A stretch of DNA of 64,000 nt from the NCBI GenBank assembly GCA_001942185.1, contig MKJV01000064.1, positions 62,001 through 126,000 of the forward strand, given 5' to 3'. The first letter of the stretch is position 1. Each line of letters begins with the position of its first letter. The notes beneath the pieces are model-generated. The model was given only the letters and a program-made list of their open reading frames with translations. It was not told the origin of the DNA and ran no database searches. Of this stretch, positions 1 to 9,348 are shown piece by piece. Both the position numbers and the translations under genes were made by a program. The DNA is from Pseudonocardia sp. CNS-004 (lineage in GTDB: Bacteria; Actinomycetota; Actinomycetes; Mycobacteriales; Pseudonocardiaceae).

Positions 1-648
1 GACCGCCACCACGGCGGCCGCATCGTCATCGGGCCGGACGGGCACCTCTGGATCGGAACCGGCGACGCCTTCGAACCCGAGAACGCCGCCACCGACGATT
101 CGCTCAACGGCAAGATCCTCCGCATCGGAGTCGACGGCTCCGTCCCCGCGGACAACCCCGGGCCGTCGCCGATCTACTCCAGCGGCCACCGCAACGTCCA
201 GGGGATCGTGTTCGGGCCGGACGGCACCCCGTACGCGTCGGAGCTGGGGCACCGCACCTGGGACGAGGTCAACGTCCTGCGCGCGGGCGCCGACTACGGA
301 TGGCCGGAGACCGAGGGCATCGCCGGGTCGACCGGCGAGGCGCCGATCGCCACGATGCACCCCGACGACGCGAGCCCCTCGGGCATCGCGCACGCCGCCG
401 GGTCGTTGTGGATCGGCGCGCTGGGCGGCAGGCGGCTGTGGCAGCTGCCCGTCGAGGGCGCCGCCGCGACGGCCGAACCGATCGCGCACTTCGTCGGCCG
501 CTACGGCCGGATCCGCACCATCGAGGTCGCCCCCGACGGTGCGCTGTGGATCGTCACGTCGAACACCGACCGCGCCACGTGGGGTGGGACCGCCCCACGC
601 CCCGGTGACGACCGCATCCTGCGGGTGCCGGTGAACGCGCCGGCGTGA
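1..648 (+). CDS. PQQ-dependent sugar dehydrogenase (GSDH-like beta-propeller), 3' part
   Basis: The reading frame is open from the first base and ends at TGA 646-648, so the 5' end lies outside the window. The visible 215 residues carry hallmarks of the glucose/sorbosone dehydrogenase propeller family: [12 protein letters not shown] near the start, [20 protein letters not shown] and the ELG...WDEVN...YGWPE segment. Family members are usually exported and oxidise aldose sugars with PQQ; substrate and cofactor use here are inferred from family only. No start or signal peptide can be judged. The gene converges on the next one, with six bases between the stops. Confidence 0.85.
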   Translation, partial: DRHHGGRIVIGPDGHLWIGTGDAFEPENAATDDSLNGKILRIGVDGSVPADNPGPSPIYSSGHRNVQGIVFGPDGTPYASELGHRTWDEVNVLRAGADYGWPETEGIAGSTGEAPIATMHPDDASPSGIAHAAGSLWIGALGGRRLWQLPVEGAAATAEPIAHFVGRYGRIRTIEVAPDGALWIVTSNTDRATWGGTAPRPGDDRILRVPVNAPA

Positions 649-654
649 GTCCGG

Positions 655-1773
655 TCAGGGCTGGCCGAGGCGCAGCACGCCGGGGTTGAGGATGACGCCC
701 TCGCCGACCTGGCGGTCGACCTCGACCTCGCTGACCAGGTTCCCGTTGGACGTGACCTCGAGGCTGTCGGCGCTGCCGCGCTGGTAGTCCAGCCCGATGC
801 CCAGGCCGCGCCCGCGGATGGTGTTGCTGTTGACCGCGGCCTTCGCGTTGCCGTAGTTGCCGAGCACCTGCAGGAAGGTGCCGCCCTGCCCGGCGTTCTG
901 GAAGATCCGGTTGCCGATGATGGTACTGGCGGCGCCGCCCTGCACGCGGGCGACGACGCCGATCGTGCCGAAGTCCTCGATGTAGTTGTCGTTGATCGAG
1001 GAGCCGTAGAGGCGGTTGGCGTAGAGCGCGTGGTCGCCGTCGACGCTGTAGATGTGGTTGCCGTTGATCATCCAGCCCGCGGCGTTGTCCATCTCGATGC
1101 CGTCGCCGCCGGTGCCGGCGATGTAGTTGTCCTCGAGGGACCAGTCGGTGACGGAGTTGCCGGTGTCCTCGACGAAGAGGCCGCTGCCGCCGGAGCGGTT
1201 GATCTGGTTCTCCGCGATGCGGCCGTTCACCTGGGTGTTGGTCAGCTCGGTGCCGTTGGCCGACAGGTTGGTGAGCCGGATCGCGTGCCGGTTGGCGTCG
1301 GAGATCTGCACGTCTTCGATGAACGACTGCCACGAGCGCATCACGATGGCGTCGCCCGCTTCGGGGTTGGTCTCCTTGTTGGCCTTGATCGTCATCGTGC
1401 GCAGCGACACGGCGAGGCCGGTGGTGGGGGAGTTGTTCAGGTAGCTGTCGCTGGCGAAGATCGCGGGCAGGTTGGCGCCGTCGGCCTGCTGAATGACGGT
1501 GCCGGTGCGGGAACGGCCCTGGTAGGAGCGGTTGCCCAGCAGCGGGATGGTCTCGGTGACCAGGCAGGTGCCGTCGAACACGATCGCGTCGCCCTCGGCG
1601 CTGCGCGCCAGCGTGGAGGCGATCAGCCGGGAGTCGATGTTCGCGTTGTTCCGGCAGTTGATCACCCGCTCGGCCATGATCTTGATCTCCGGCGGCGCGG
1701 CGTGGGCGGTGGCGACGTTGACGGTGCAGGCCGCGAGCACGGCCGCGACGAGCAGGGGGAGGCGGGTCCTCAT
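655..1773 (-). CDS. Secreted right-handed parallel beta-helix protein
   Basis: 372 residues with ATG at 1773; an upstream in-frame start at 1842 would put 23 non-hydrophobic residues before the signal peptide and was not used. The N-terminus MRTRLPLLVAAVLAAC is a short signal sequence. LAAC could be a lipobox, and AHA-A about ten residues later could be a signal peptidase I site. The body has Asn/Gly-rich repeats (NGTELTNTQVNGRIAENQI, LEDNYIAGTGGDGIEM, INDNYIEDFG, IIGNRIFQNA, VNSNTIRGRG) typical of pectate-lyase/PbH1 beta-helix coils. No catalytic residues of a named lyase family could be assigned, so the substrate (probably a polysaccharide) is unknown. Confidence 0.75.
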   Translation of the reverse strand: MRTRLPLLVAAVLAACTVNVATAHAAPPEIKIMAERVINCRNNANIDSRLIASTLARSAEGDAIVFDGTCLVTETIPLLGNRSYQGRSRTGTVIQQADGANLPAIFASDSYLNNSPTTGLAVSLRTMTIKANKETNPEAGDAIVMRSWQSFIEDVQISDANRHAIRLTNLSANGTELTNTQVNGRIAENQINRSGGSGLFVEDTGNSVTDWSLEDNYIAGTGGDGIEMDNAAGWMINGNHIYSVDGDHALYANRLYGSSINDNYIEDFGTIGVVARVQGGAASTIIGNRIFQNAGQGGTFLQVLGNYGNAKAAVNSNTIRGRGLGIGLDYQRGSADSLEVTSNGNLVSEVEVDRQVGEGVILNPGVLRLGQP

Positions 1774-1922
1774 GATGGGGGCGATGCCTTTCGAGCCGGT
1801 GAGAAGAGGGCCCGTGGCATCGCGCTGGGGACCGCGGTCCATCGGGCGATGATCACCTTGGCATCGCCGGGTGGCCGGCGGAAGAGAAGATCATGACAAT
1901 CGGGGAACAAGTCCCACCATGA

Positions 1923-2699
1923 TCAGAACGCCGTACGGGCCCACCAGTGCTGCAGCAGCGCCCGGTCCCCGACGATGGTCGTCCGGGGGTCGTCCGGGGT
2001 GATCCGGCGGGAGAACAGCAGCAGCAGATCGGCCGCCGGCGCGGTGACCGTGACGTCCGCGGCGGCCGTCCGGCGTTCCGACGTCACCCCGCCGGGAGCG
2101 CGGGTGACCAGCCAGCCCGGTCCGGCCTCCGTGGGCCGGAACGCGAGCGTCTGACCGTCGCCGCGCAGCTCGCCCAGGTCGGGCTTCAGGTCGGCGGCAC
2201 CGGCCGCCGAGATCAGCTCCAGCCCTTCGTCGATCGCCCCGGTGGCGAGCTGCGTGGAGATCCGGAACGGCCGGTTCCCGGCCGCCGCCGCGTCCGCGAC
2301 GTGCACCGTGGCGTCGCAGATCATGCGGCGCAGCCAGAATCGGGCCGGACGGTCCCCGAGGAACGTCCACACCGTGGTCTCCGGGCCCGTGTCGGTGACC
2401 GCGGCGACGAGCTCGGCCGCGCTGTCGCCGAGCCACGTGGGCCATTCGCGGGGGTCGCCGGGTTCTTCGTCGCGCGGGTCCGGCGGGGGAGCGGCGGCCC
2501 GGCTGCGCACGAGCCCCGCGCTCCACAGGTAGGCCTGCCCGATGTGCCCGACGAGGTCGCGCACCTTCCAGCCCGGGCAGGTCGGGACGGTCGCCTGCGG
2601 GTCGACCCCCGAGACCGCGCCGACGAACGCGTCGGTCACCTCGGCGAGCCCGTCGACCAGGCGGTCGAAGTCCGTGCCACGCCTCTGCATCTGTTCCAC
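1923..2699 (-). CDS. DinB-fold maleylpyruvate isomerase family protein (mycothiol-dependent type)
   Basis: 258 residues from GTG 2699. The N-terminal half has DRLVDGLAEVTDAF, VPTCPGWKVRDLVGHIGQ and RRMICDATVHVADA, typical of the actinobacterial TIGR03083/MDMPI N-terminal four-helix bundle. CPGW and H-x-x-DA supply the usual metal-binding positions. The C-terminal half resembles the MDMPI C-terminal domain. Family members are metal-dependent mycothiol transferases or isomerases; the substrate is unknown. GTG 2699 is preferred over ATG 2690 because a MerR-type promoter ends exactly six bases upstream (-10 TACCGT at 2711-2706), which gives a leaderless transcript. It is divergent from the MerR regulator and is its probable target. 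Confidence 0.8.
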   Translation of the reverse strand: MEQMQRRGTDFDRLVDGLAEVTDAFVGAVSGVDPQATVPTCPGWKVRDLVGHIGQAYLWSAGLVRSRAAAPPPDPRDEEPGDPREWPTWLGDSAAELVAAVTDTGPETTVWTFLGDRPARFWLRRMICDATVHVADAAAAGNRPFRISTQLATGAIDEGLELISAAGAADLKPDLGELRGDGQTLAFRPTEAGPGWLVTRAPGGVTSERRTAAADVTVTAPAADLLLLFSRRITPDDPRTTIVGDRALLQHWWARTAF

Positions 2700-2705
2700 G
2701 GGCTT

Positions 2706-2737
2706 ACGGTAGGAACTCCACCCGGCTGGAGGTTCCA
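2706..2737 (-). promoter_or_regulatory. MerR-type operator/promoter of the DinB-fold gene
   Basis: Plus-strand GGAACTCCA (2712-2720) and TGGAGGTTCC (2727-2736) form an inverted repeat with one bulged base around CCCGGC. Read on the minus strand, a -35-like GGAACC/TGGAAC is separated by 19-20 bp from -10 TACCGT (2711-2706). This over-long spacer with a dyad inside it is the arrangement that MerR-family activators act on by twisting DNA. The neighbouring MerR gene is the obvious ligand. Confidence 0.7.
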
Positions 2738-2743
2738 CGAACT

Positions 2744-3685
2744 GTGACGCAGGACACGACGCAGGACGCGGCACCGGATGCGGCCGGTCTCCGCATCGGG
2801 GATCTCGCGGCCCTGACCGGCGTTCCTGTGCGCACGATCCGCTTCTACTGCGACGAAGGGATCCTGCGGGCCCGGCGCAGCGCGGGCGGGCACCGGCGGT
2901 TCGACCGCTCGTCGGTCGAGCAGCTCGACCTCGTCCGGCGGCTGCGCGGGCTGGGGCTCGGGTTGCCCGCGATCGCGGCGATCCTCGCGGGAGAGCGCTC
3001 GATCGCCGAGGCCGTCGCCGCGGAGCGTGCCGCGCTCGACGTCGAGCTGGCGGCACTCGCATGGCGCCGCGCGTCGCTCGCGGCCGTGGAGACCGCAACC
3101 CCGGCCGAGCGGGCGGCCCGGCTCGCCCTGCTCGCTGCCGTGACCGACCAGCACGCCGCGCGTGGCGCGCTCGTGGCGTTCTGGCGCAGCCTGTACATCG
3201 CCCAGCTGCCGCCCGAGATGATCGAGATGTTCCTCGAGGTCAGCGTCCCGACACCGCCGGCCGACCCGACCCCGCGCCAGGTCGTGGCGTACGCCGAGCT
3301 GGTCGCCGTGACAGGCGACCGCACCCTGCTGCGCCGGATGCTGGAACGGGGGCGGTACACCATCGAACGGATCGACGACGAGGCCGAGCTCCTCACCGGG
3401 ATCGCCGCGGCGTGCGAGCTCGCCCGCCCGCTCGTGCGGGCTGGGCGGGCCCCCGCACCCGGCCCGGCGCTCGACCGGTTCGTGGCCGCCTACGCCACCG
3501 GGCTGCGGAGCCGGGACACCCGCGCGTTCCGGCAGGAGCTGCTCGTCACCGCCTCCGTCGACCGCGATCCCCGCCTGCGCCGCTACTGGCGGCTCGTCGG
3601 CGAGGTGACCGGCGAGCCGGTGACCGTCGGCGTGGCGCAGGCGTGGCTGGTGGACGCGCTGGAACGCTCCGTCGGCCAGGTGTAG
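2744..3685 (+). CDS. MerR family transcriptional regulator
   Basis: 313 residues from GTG 2744. Residues ~16-85 are a MerR winged HTH: LRIGDLAALTGVPVRTIRFYCDEGIL, then AGGHRRFDRSSVEQLDLVRRLRGLG. A helical segment (IAEAVAAERAALDVELAAL) follows as the dimerisation coil. The ~200-residue C-terminal domain is helical with no recognised ligand motif and no cysteine pattern for metals, so an organic inducer is more likely; this part is typical of long actinobacterial MerR proteins. It is divergent from the DinB-fold gene with a MerR operator between them, suggesting control of that gene and perhaps autoregulation. Confidence 0.9.
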   Translation: MTQDTTQDAAPDAAGLRIGDLAALTGVPVRTIRFYCDEGILRARRSAGGHRRFDRSSVEQLDLVRRLRGLGLGLPAIAAILAGERSIAEAVAAERAALDVELAALAWRRASLAAVETATPAERAARLALLAAVTDQHAARGALVAFWRSLYIAQLPPEMIEMFLEVSVPTPPADPTPRQVVAYAELVAVTGDRTLLRRMLERGRYTIERIDDEAELLTGIAAACELARPLVRAGRAPAPGPALDRFVAAYATGLRSRDTRAFRQELLVTASVDRDPRLRRYWRLVGEVTGEPVTVGVAQAWLVDALERSVGQV

Positions 3686-3752
3686 GCGAGCAATGCCGAA
3701 CGCGACCAGTGGCTGCATCAGGGTCGGGGTGGTGGGCCGCCGGTGGCCTCGT

Positions 3753-3812
3753 GATCGCCGGGAATGGTGGTGGGACGGCTGATGTGTCGTCCCGCCACCG
3801 CTGCCGACGATC
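3753..3812. repeat. 60-bp GATC-bounded palindromic repeat, copy 1
   Basis: Starts GATCGCCGGGAATGGTGG and ends CCACCGCTGCCGACGATC, a 60-bp imperfect palindrome with GATC at both ends. It has the same length and layout as copies at 3824, 19153, 21461, 21541 and 21622. It lies downstream of the MerR gene, between that gene's stop and the 3' end of the DUF6104 gene. Confidence 0.7.
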
Positions 3813-3823
3813 GACGCGCACAT

Positions 3824-3883
3824 GATCGGCGGAAGCGGTGCCAGGGCGTCACATCCGGCGTTCTCGGACCACTTCCGGTGATC
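3824..3883. repeat. 60-bp GATC-bounded palindromic repeat, copy 2
   Basis: Second 60-bp element, 71 bp after copy 1. It begins GATCGGCGGAAGCGGTGCC and ends CCACTTCCGGTGATC. It is more diverged than the others in the centre but keeps the outer arms and exact length. Confidence 0.65.
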
Positions 3884-4130
3884 CCCCCGGCAGCCCGGTG
3901 GCGGGCCGGGAGCCGGGTGCTGTCATGGCTGGTGCACCCGGCAGCGCCTTGATCGTTGCGAGATCACGCCGTTCGCCGCCGCGAGGGCGCTGCGGCGCAT
4001 GTCGGGCCGATCATTCGATCACAGGGTTTCGTGACGCGGCCCCGGCTCCTGACCGGGCCACCGGCGGCCCGTCACCCGACCCTGACCGCCTACGACCACT
4101 GATCGAGTTCGGACTTGATCGTCGAAGGGC
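3884..4130. other. Gene-free stretch between convergent genes
   Basis: With the two repeats before it, this completes a 445-bp gap between convergent genes. A GATC-to-GATC interval of 62 bp (3951-4012) may be a decayed repeat copy but shares little sequence. GTGACG (4031) pairs with CGTCAC (about 4071) over a GC-rich stretch that could serve as a terminator. No convincing coding sequence was seen. Confidence 0.4.
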
Positions 4131-4313
4131 TCAGTCCTCGAGGTCGTCGGCGTCGTCGCGGGCCAGGAAGCTCGCGACGCGTTCGACGGCGTTCTCGAAG
4201 CTGGGGTTGAGGTCGACGAACGTGCGCAGCCGCTCGGCCAGCCATTCCACGCTGACCTGCTCGTCACCGCGCCGTTCGACGAGTTCCTCGATACCCCGAT
4301 CCGTGGCGTACAT
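4131..4313 (-). CDS. DUF6104 family small protein
   Basis: 60 residues: MYATDRGIEELVERRGDEQ, then VSVEWLAERLRTFVDLNP and an acidic tail ending ARDDADDLED. This matches the small actinobacterial DUF6104 family, whose genes commonly sit directly after kgd. It starts 8 bp after the kgd stop, so it is translated from the same mRNA. No transmembrane segment or catalytic motif is visible. Function is unknown; the context suggests a tie to 2-oxoglutarate metabolism. Confidence 0.85.
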   Translation of the reverse strand: MYATDRGIEELVERRGDEQVSVEWLAERLRTFVDLNPSFENAVERVASFLARDDADDLED

Positions 4314-4321
4314 CAGAGCAC

Positions 4322-7300
4322 TTACTCCTCCGTCGCCAGCGCCTCGGCGATGAGCGCCGTCTGCTCGACCTCGTGCACCTTCGACGACCCGGCCGCCGGG
4401 GCGGCCATCCGCCGCCGCGACACCCGGCGGATGCCGACCAGGCGAGGCAGCTTCTCCGGCAGCTCCAGCCCGAGGAACGGCCACGCGCCCTGGTTGGCCG
4501 GCTCCTCCTGGACCCAGCGGACGTCCTCGGCGTTCGGGTACCGGTCGAGCACCGCGGCGAGCTGGCGGTCGGCCACCGGGTACAGCTGCTCCATGCGGAC
4601 GATCGCGACGCCGTCGACGTTCTGCTTGTCCCGTGCCGCGGCCAGCTCGTAGTAGATCTTGCCGCTGCACAGCAGCACCCTGTGCACGCCGGACCCGTCG
4701 CCCTCGCGGTAGCGCGGGTCGTCGATGATCGGCCGGAACCGGCCCTGGGTGAAGTCGGTCAACGGGCTGACGGCCTGCTTGGCCCGCAGCATCCACTTCG
4801 GCGTGAACACCACCAGCGGGCGGCGCACCCCGTCCATCGAGTGCCGCCGCAGCAGGTGGAAGTAGTTCGACGGCTCCGTGGGCAGCGCCACGGTCATCGA
4901 GCCCTCGGCACACAGCTGCAGGAACCGCTCGATGCGGCCGGAGGAGTGGTCGGGGCCCTGGCCCTCCAGGCCGTGCGGCAGCAGCAGCACGACGTCGGAC
5001 ATCTGGCCCCACTTGGCCTCACCGGACGAGATGAACTCATCGATGATCGACTGTGCGCCGTTGACGAAGTCGCCGAACTGGGCCTCCCACGCCACGAACG
5101 CTTCGGGGTTGGCCACCGAGTAGCCGTACTCGAAGCCGACCGCGGCGAACTCCGACAGGGCCGAGTCGTAGGGCAGGAACCGGCCCTGGTCCTGCGACAG
5201 GTTGCGCAGCGGGTAGTACTCCGCGCCGGTGCGCCGGTCGATGATCACCGAGTGGCGCTGCACGAACGTGCCGCGGCGGGTGTCCTGGCCGGAGATCCGG
5301 ACCAGCCTGCCGTCCAGCGCCATCGAGCCGAGCGCGAGCAGCTCGCCGTACGCCCAGTCGATGTTGCCCTCGCGCGACATCTGGTAGCGCCGCTGCAGCA
5401 CCGGCTTGACGCGCTGGTGCACGGTGAAGCCCTCGGGGAGATCCTGGTGGGCGTCGCCGATCCGGTGGACGACCTCCAGCGAGATCGACGTGTCGAGGTC
5501 GCTGGGGACCGACTGCTCCTTCTCGACCGACGGGCTCGGCGCCGGCGGGGTGCGCTCCAGCTCGCGGACCTCGTTGAAGACGTGCTCCAGCTGGTTGGAG
5601 AAGTCCTTGAGGGCGTGCTCGGCGTCCTCCACGGTGATGTCACCGCGGCCGATCAGCGACTCCGTGTAGAGCTTGCGGACACTGCGCTTCGCGTCGATGA
5701 TGTCGTACATCGCCGGCTGCGTCATCGAGGGGTCGTCGCCCTCGTTGTGGCCGCGGCGGCGGTAGCAGATCATGTCGATCACGACGTCGTTGTGCCAGCG
5801 CTCGCGGTAGTCCACCGCCAGCTTGGCCACCCAGACGCAGGCCTCCGGGTCGTCACCGTTCACGTGGAAGACCGGCGCGTCGATCATCTTCGCGACGTCG
5901 GTGGAGTACTGCGACGAGCGCGAGTGCTCCGGCGCGGTGGTGAAGCCGACCTGGTTGTTGACCACGACGTGCACGGTGCCGCCGGTGCGGTAGCCGCGCA
6001 GCTTGGCGAGGTTGAGCGTCTCCGCGACCACGCCCTGGCCGGCGAACGCGGCATCGCCGTGCAGCATCAGCGGCAGCACGCTGAAGCCGCCCTCGCCCTT
6101 GTCCAGGAGGTCCTGCTTGGCGCGGACGATGCCCTCGAGCACCGGGTCGACGGCTTCCAGGTGCGACGGGTTGGACGCCAGCGACACCACGGTCTCGCCG
6201 TCGCCGAACATCCGGAAGTACTTGCCCTCGGCGCCCAGGTGGTACTTCACGTCGCCGGAGCCGTGGGCCTGGCCGGGGTCGAGGTTGCCCTCGAACTCGC
6301 GGAAGATCTGGCTGATCGGCTTGCCCACGATGTTGGCGAGCACGTTGAGCCGTCCGCGGTGGGGCATGCCGATGACGACCTCGTCGAGCTCGTGCTCCGC
6401 GGCCTTGTCCAGCACGGCGTCGAGCAGCGGGATCACGGTCTCGCCGCCCTCGAGCGAGAACCGCTTCTGCCCGACGTACTTGGTCTGCAGGAACGTCTCG
6501 AACGCCTCGGCCGCGTTGAGCTTGGAGAGGATGTACTTCTGCTCGGCCGAGTTGGGCTTCTGGTGCGGCACCTCGATCCGCTCCTGCAGCCATGCGCGCT
6601 GCTCGGGGTCGGCGATGTGCATGTACTCGGTGCCGATCGTGCGGCAGTACGCGTCGCGCAGCACGCCGAGCACGTCGCGCAGCTTCATGTGCTGCTGGCC
6701 GGCGAACCCGCCGACCGCGAACTCCCTGTCGAGGTCCCACAGCGTGAGGCCGTGGGACAGGATGTCCAGGTCGGGGTGGCGGCGCTGGCGGTAGTTCAGC
6801 GGGTCGGTGTCGGCCATGAGGTGGCCGCGGGTGCGGTGGGCGTCGATCACCTCGATCACCCGGGCGGTCTTGTCGATCGCGCCCTCGGGGATGTCCTGCA
6901 CCCACCGGACCGGCTCGTACGGCACCCGCACGGACCGGAAGATCTCGTCGTAGAACTCGTCCTCGCCCAGGAGCAGCGCGTGCACGCGGCGCAGGAAGTC
7001 GCCGGACTCGGCGCCCTGGATGATCCGGTGGTCGTAGGTCGACGTCAGCGTGATGATCTTGCTGACGCCGATCTCGGCCAGCTTCTCGGAGCTCGCGCCC
7101 TGGAACTGCGCGGGGTACTCCATGGCGCCGACGCCGATGATCGCGCCCTGGCCCTGCATCAGCCGCGGCACGGAGTGGTTGGTGCCCAGCGTGCCGGGGT
7201 TGGTGAGGCTGATCGTGGTGCCCGCGAAGTCCTCGGCCTGCAGGGACCCGGCCCGCGCCTTGTGCACGATCGCCTCGTAGGCCGACCAGAACTGCGCGAA

Positions 7301-8110
7301 GTTCATCGTCTCGCAGCCCTTGATCGAGACGACGACGAGCGAGCGCTGCCCGTTCTTGCCCGGGAGGTCGATCGCGAGCCCGAGGTTGACGTGGTCGGGC
7401 TGGACGACGACCGGCTTGCCGTCCTGCTCGGCGTAGTGCCGGTTCATCGTCGGGAAGTCGGCGAGCGCCTTGACCAGCGCGTACCCGATGAGGTGCGTGA
7501 AGGAGATCTTGCCGCCACGCGTGCGCTTGAGCTGGTTGTTGATGACGACGCGGTTGTCGGCCAGCAGCTTGGCGGGCACGGCGCGCACGCTCGTGGCGGT
7601 GGGCACGCTGAGCGAGGCGTTCATGTTCTTGACGACAGCGCCTGCCGCACCCCGCAACGGCGTGGTGGCGCCCGCTCCGGGGTCGGCCACGGCTCCCGGC
7701 GCGGGACGCGCGGCCTGGGAGGTGCTGCCCGCGGGGGGCTTCTGCCCGGTGGCGGCGCGCTTCTGCACGACCGCGCTGCCGTTCGTGCCACCGGCGGGGG
7801 CGCTCGGCGTGAAGGTGGCGCGGTCGGTGGTCCGGGCGCGCTCGGTGGGCGCGGGGCGCTCCGCGACGGGAGCGGGCGCGGCTGCCGCGGCGGGCGGCTT
7901 GGCGGAACCGGTGCCGGCCGAGTCATCGGCGGTGTCGGCGGCAGCGGTGTCGGCGGCAGCGGTGTCGGTCGGTCGGTAGTCCGCGAAGAACTCGTGCCAG
8001 GCCGGGTCGACGGTGGTGGGGTCGTCGAGGAAGCGTTGGTACATCTCCTCGACGAGCCATTCGTTCGGCCCGAACTCGCCTGCTGGACTGGACGTACTGC
8101 TGCTGGACAC
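4322..8110 (-). CDS. kgd: Multifunctional 2-oxoglutarate metabolism enzyme (2-oxoglutarate decarboxylase/dehydrogenase E1 with E2-like domain)
   Basis: 1262 residues from GTG 8110 (GAAGGCGG lies 8 bases upstream; ATG 8128 is the alternative). Order: an N-terminal [17 protein letters not shown] segment that recruits partner subunits, a ~110-residue Ala/Pro-rich linker, an E2-type acyltransferase domain with [13 protein letters not shown], then the ThDP-dependent E1 half with [18 protein letters not shown] and [18 protein letters not shown]. Length fits mycobacterial Kgd/SucA (~1230 aa). Known family role: TCA-cycle 2-oxoglutarate decarboxylase, carboligase and dehydrogenase component, in the cytosol. 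The frame is intact over 3.8 kb, in contrast to many neighbours. A possible -10 (TAACCT) lies at 8168-8163. Confidence 0.97.
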   Translation of the reverse strand: MSSSSTSSPAGEFGPNEWLVEEMYQRFLDDPTTVDPAWHEFFADYRPTDTAAADTAAADTADDSAGTGSAKPPAAAAAPAPVAERPAPTERARTTDRATFTPSAPAGGTNGSAVVQKRAATGQKPPAGSTSQAARPAPGAVADPGAGATTPLRGAAGAVVKNMNASLSVPTATSVRAVPAKLLADNRVVINNQLKRTRGGKISFTHLIGYALVKALADFPTMNRHYAEQDGKPVVVQPDHVNLGLAIDLPGKNGQRSLVVVSIKGCETMNFAQFWSAYEAIVHKARAGSLQAEDFAGTTISLTNPGTLGTNHSVPRLMQGQGAIIGVGAMEYPAQFQGASSEKLAEIGVSKIITLTSTYDHRIIQGAESGDFLRRVHALLLGEDEFYDEIFRSVRVPYEPVRWVQDIPEGAIDKTARVIEVIDAHRTRGHLMADTDPLNYRQRRHPDLDILSHGLTLWDLDREFAVGGFAGQQHMKLRDVLGVLRDAYCRTIGTEYMHIADPEQRAWLQERIEVPHQKPNSAEQKYILSKLNAAEAFETFLQTKYVGQKRFSLEGGETVIPLLDAVLDKAAEHELDEVVIGMPHRGRLNVLANIVGKPISQIFREFEGNLDPGQAHGSGDVKYHLGAEGKYFRMFGDGETVVSLASNPSHLEAVDPVLEGIVRAKQDLLDKGEGGFSVLPLMLHGDAAFAGQGVVAETLNLAKLRGYRTGGTVHVVVNNQVGFTTAPEHSRSSQYSTDVAKMIDAPVFHVNGDDPEACVWVAKLAVDYRERWHNDVVIDMICYRRRGHNEGDDPSMTQPAMYDIIDAKRSVRKLYTESLIGRGDITVEDAEHALKDFSNQLEHVFNEVRELERTPPAPSPSVEKEQSVPSDLDTSISLEVVHRIGDAHQDLPEGFTVHQRVKPVLQRRYQMSREGNIDWAYGELLALGSMALDGRLVRISGQDTRRGTFVQRHSVIIDRRTGAEYYPLRNLSQDQGRFLPYDSALSEFAAVGFEYGYSVANPEAFVAWEAQFGDFVNGAQSIIDEFISSGEAKWGQMSDVVLLLPHGLEGQGPDHSSGRIERFLQLCAEGSMTVALPTEPSNYFHLLRRHSMDGVRRPLVVFTPKWMLRAKQAVSPLTDFTQGRFRPIIDDPRYREGDGSGVHRVLLCSGKIYYELAAARDKQNVDGVAIVRMEQLYPVADRQLAAVLDRYPNAEDVRWVQEEPANQGAWPFLGLELPEKLPRLVGIRRVSRRRMAAPAAGSSKVHEVEQTALIAEALATEE

Positions 8111-8484
8111 GCTGATGACCGCCTTCATCGGATCGCATCGACATCGCCGAGGACTGCAAGCCAGGTTAGTCCTCGCGCGGAGGCGCCGGGTACCGCGCAC
8201 GTGCGGCGCGCAGCTGCACCGTTCCAGGTGTCGGTTCAGTCAGCTCGGGCGCGGTACGGGAGCGGGTGGGGCGTGCTCCTCGCCGCTCGCGCACCCGAAG
8301 TCGGCGTGTGCAACCGGTCGACGGCGTGCGTGGACGGGAGCGGAGTGCGTGGGCGGGCGGCGTGGCTTCGCGCACCGGGTTCCCGGGCGGCGCACCTCCT
8401 CCCGGCCGACGCGGCCCGTCGACCGGGTGCGTGGGGCGGCAACGGTGCGTGAGTGCACGCGAGGTGCGCGGCGAGGCCCGGCTG
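8111..8484. other. Kgd upstream region
   Basis: A 374-bp stretch between the kgd start and the stop of the upstream same-strand gene. It contains a possible minus-strand -10 TAACCT (8168-8163) for kgd. No small gene, RNA motif or clear repeat was recognised. Confidence 0.4.
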
Positions 8485-9279
8485 CTACGCCGCGGGGAGC
8501 TCGCCCTCGGACTCGACCACGGCCGTGCGCACCGCGGTGGTGCTGATCACGGTGCCCGCCCGCAGCCCGGCCCTGGAGTCCGTGCGCAGCGTGTCGCGCT
8601 CACCGGCGAACTGGCCGTCCGACGGGTCGAGGAGGAGCTCGGTGCGCGTGCGGCCGGCGTCGTGGACGAGCGCGAAGCACTCGTGCCCGTCGACGTTGAG
8701 GGCGTCGTCGGTGAAGCTCACGCCCGGCAGCGCCGTGAGCGCCCGGAAGAACGCGGCCCGCAGCTCCGCGGGCACGAGCACCGTGCGCAGCGCCGTGACG
8801 GCCGCCGCGAACGGGCCGAACCAGCTGCCGGGGTTGTCCTCGCGGAGCCGGGTGAGCAGTGCGGCCGGGTCGCGGGGCAGCCGCCCGATGAACTCGGGGG
8901 TCGGTGACTGCCAGCTCCCGCGCCGCGGCGGGCCCGGGCGCGCGCACAACACGGTGTCGAGGTCGGGATCGGAGTCGGGGCTCGTGCCGAAGGCGCCGTG
9001 GCGCGCCCGGAACCGCCCGACCGGCGCCAGGTCGTGCAGGTCGAACCCGTCCTCGCGGGCCTCCTCCGCCGAGCCGGTGAGCCAGGTCTGCGCTCCGGTC
9101 AGCTCCCGCTCCAGCACCCACTCGCGGTCCGGCTGGGCGGGGATCCACTGCCGCAGCCGGTGCTCGGTGAGGTGCTGGTGGGGCCCGAACGTCCCGAGCC
9201 ACCACGCGTGCGTCTCCACGAAGCGGTACTGGTGCGGTGCCATCGATCGATCGGACACGGCGATGGCGGGCTCGATCAC
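8485..9279 (-). CDS. CU044_5270-like protein without the membrane anchor
   Basis: 264 residues from GTG 9279, chosen for CAGGGAG four bases upstream. Recognisable family features are the QYRFVETHAWW segment, RQWIPAQPDREWVLERELTG, AALLTRLREDNPGSWFGPFAAAVTALRT and the C-terminal RTELLLDPSDGQFAGERDTL. CU044_5270 proteins are actinobacterial, usually with an N-terminal anti-sigma-like helix and one TM segment. This one begins directly at the extracellular-type domain and has no TM helix, so it is either a short variant or has lost its 5' part. Function unknown. Confidence 0.65.
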   Translation of the reverse strand: MIEPAIAVSDRSMAPHQYRFVETHAWWLGTFGPHQHLTEHRLRQWIPAQPDREWVLERELTGAQTWLTGSAEEAREDGFDLHDLAPVGRFRARHGAFGTSPDSDPDLDTVLCARPGPPRRGSWQSPTPEFIGRLPRDPAALLTRLREDNPGSWFGPFAAAVTALRTVLVPAELRAAFFRALTALPGVSFTDDALNVDGHECFALVHDAGRTRTELLLDPSDGQFAGERDTLRTDSRAGLRAGTVISTTAVRTAVVESEGELPAA

Positions 9280-9348
9280 GGCGCTCCCTGATCTCGGCGA
9301 CGGTCGCCACAGAGTGTGACCCAATCACCGAGCGTGATCACGCCCGAC

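Noticed and set aside
3951..4012. A possible further copy of the 60-bp repeat (GATC to GATC in 62 bp)
   Set aside because: Arms and centre do not match the consensus; GATC spacing alone is weak evidence.
4373..8452. A 1359-codon open frame on the plus strand opposite kgd
   Set aside because: It is antisense to kgd, with His/Val/Arg/Ala-rich low-complexity typical of the mirror of a high-GC gene. kgd has full domain evidence.
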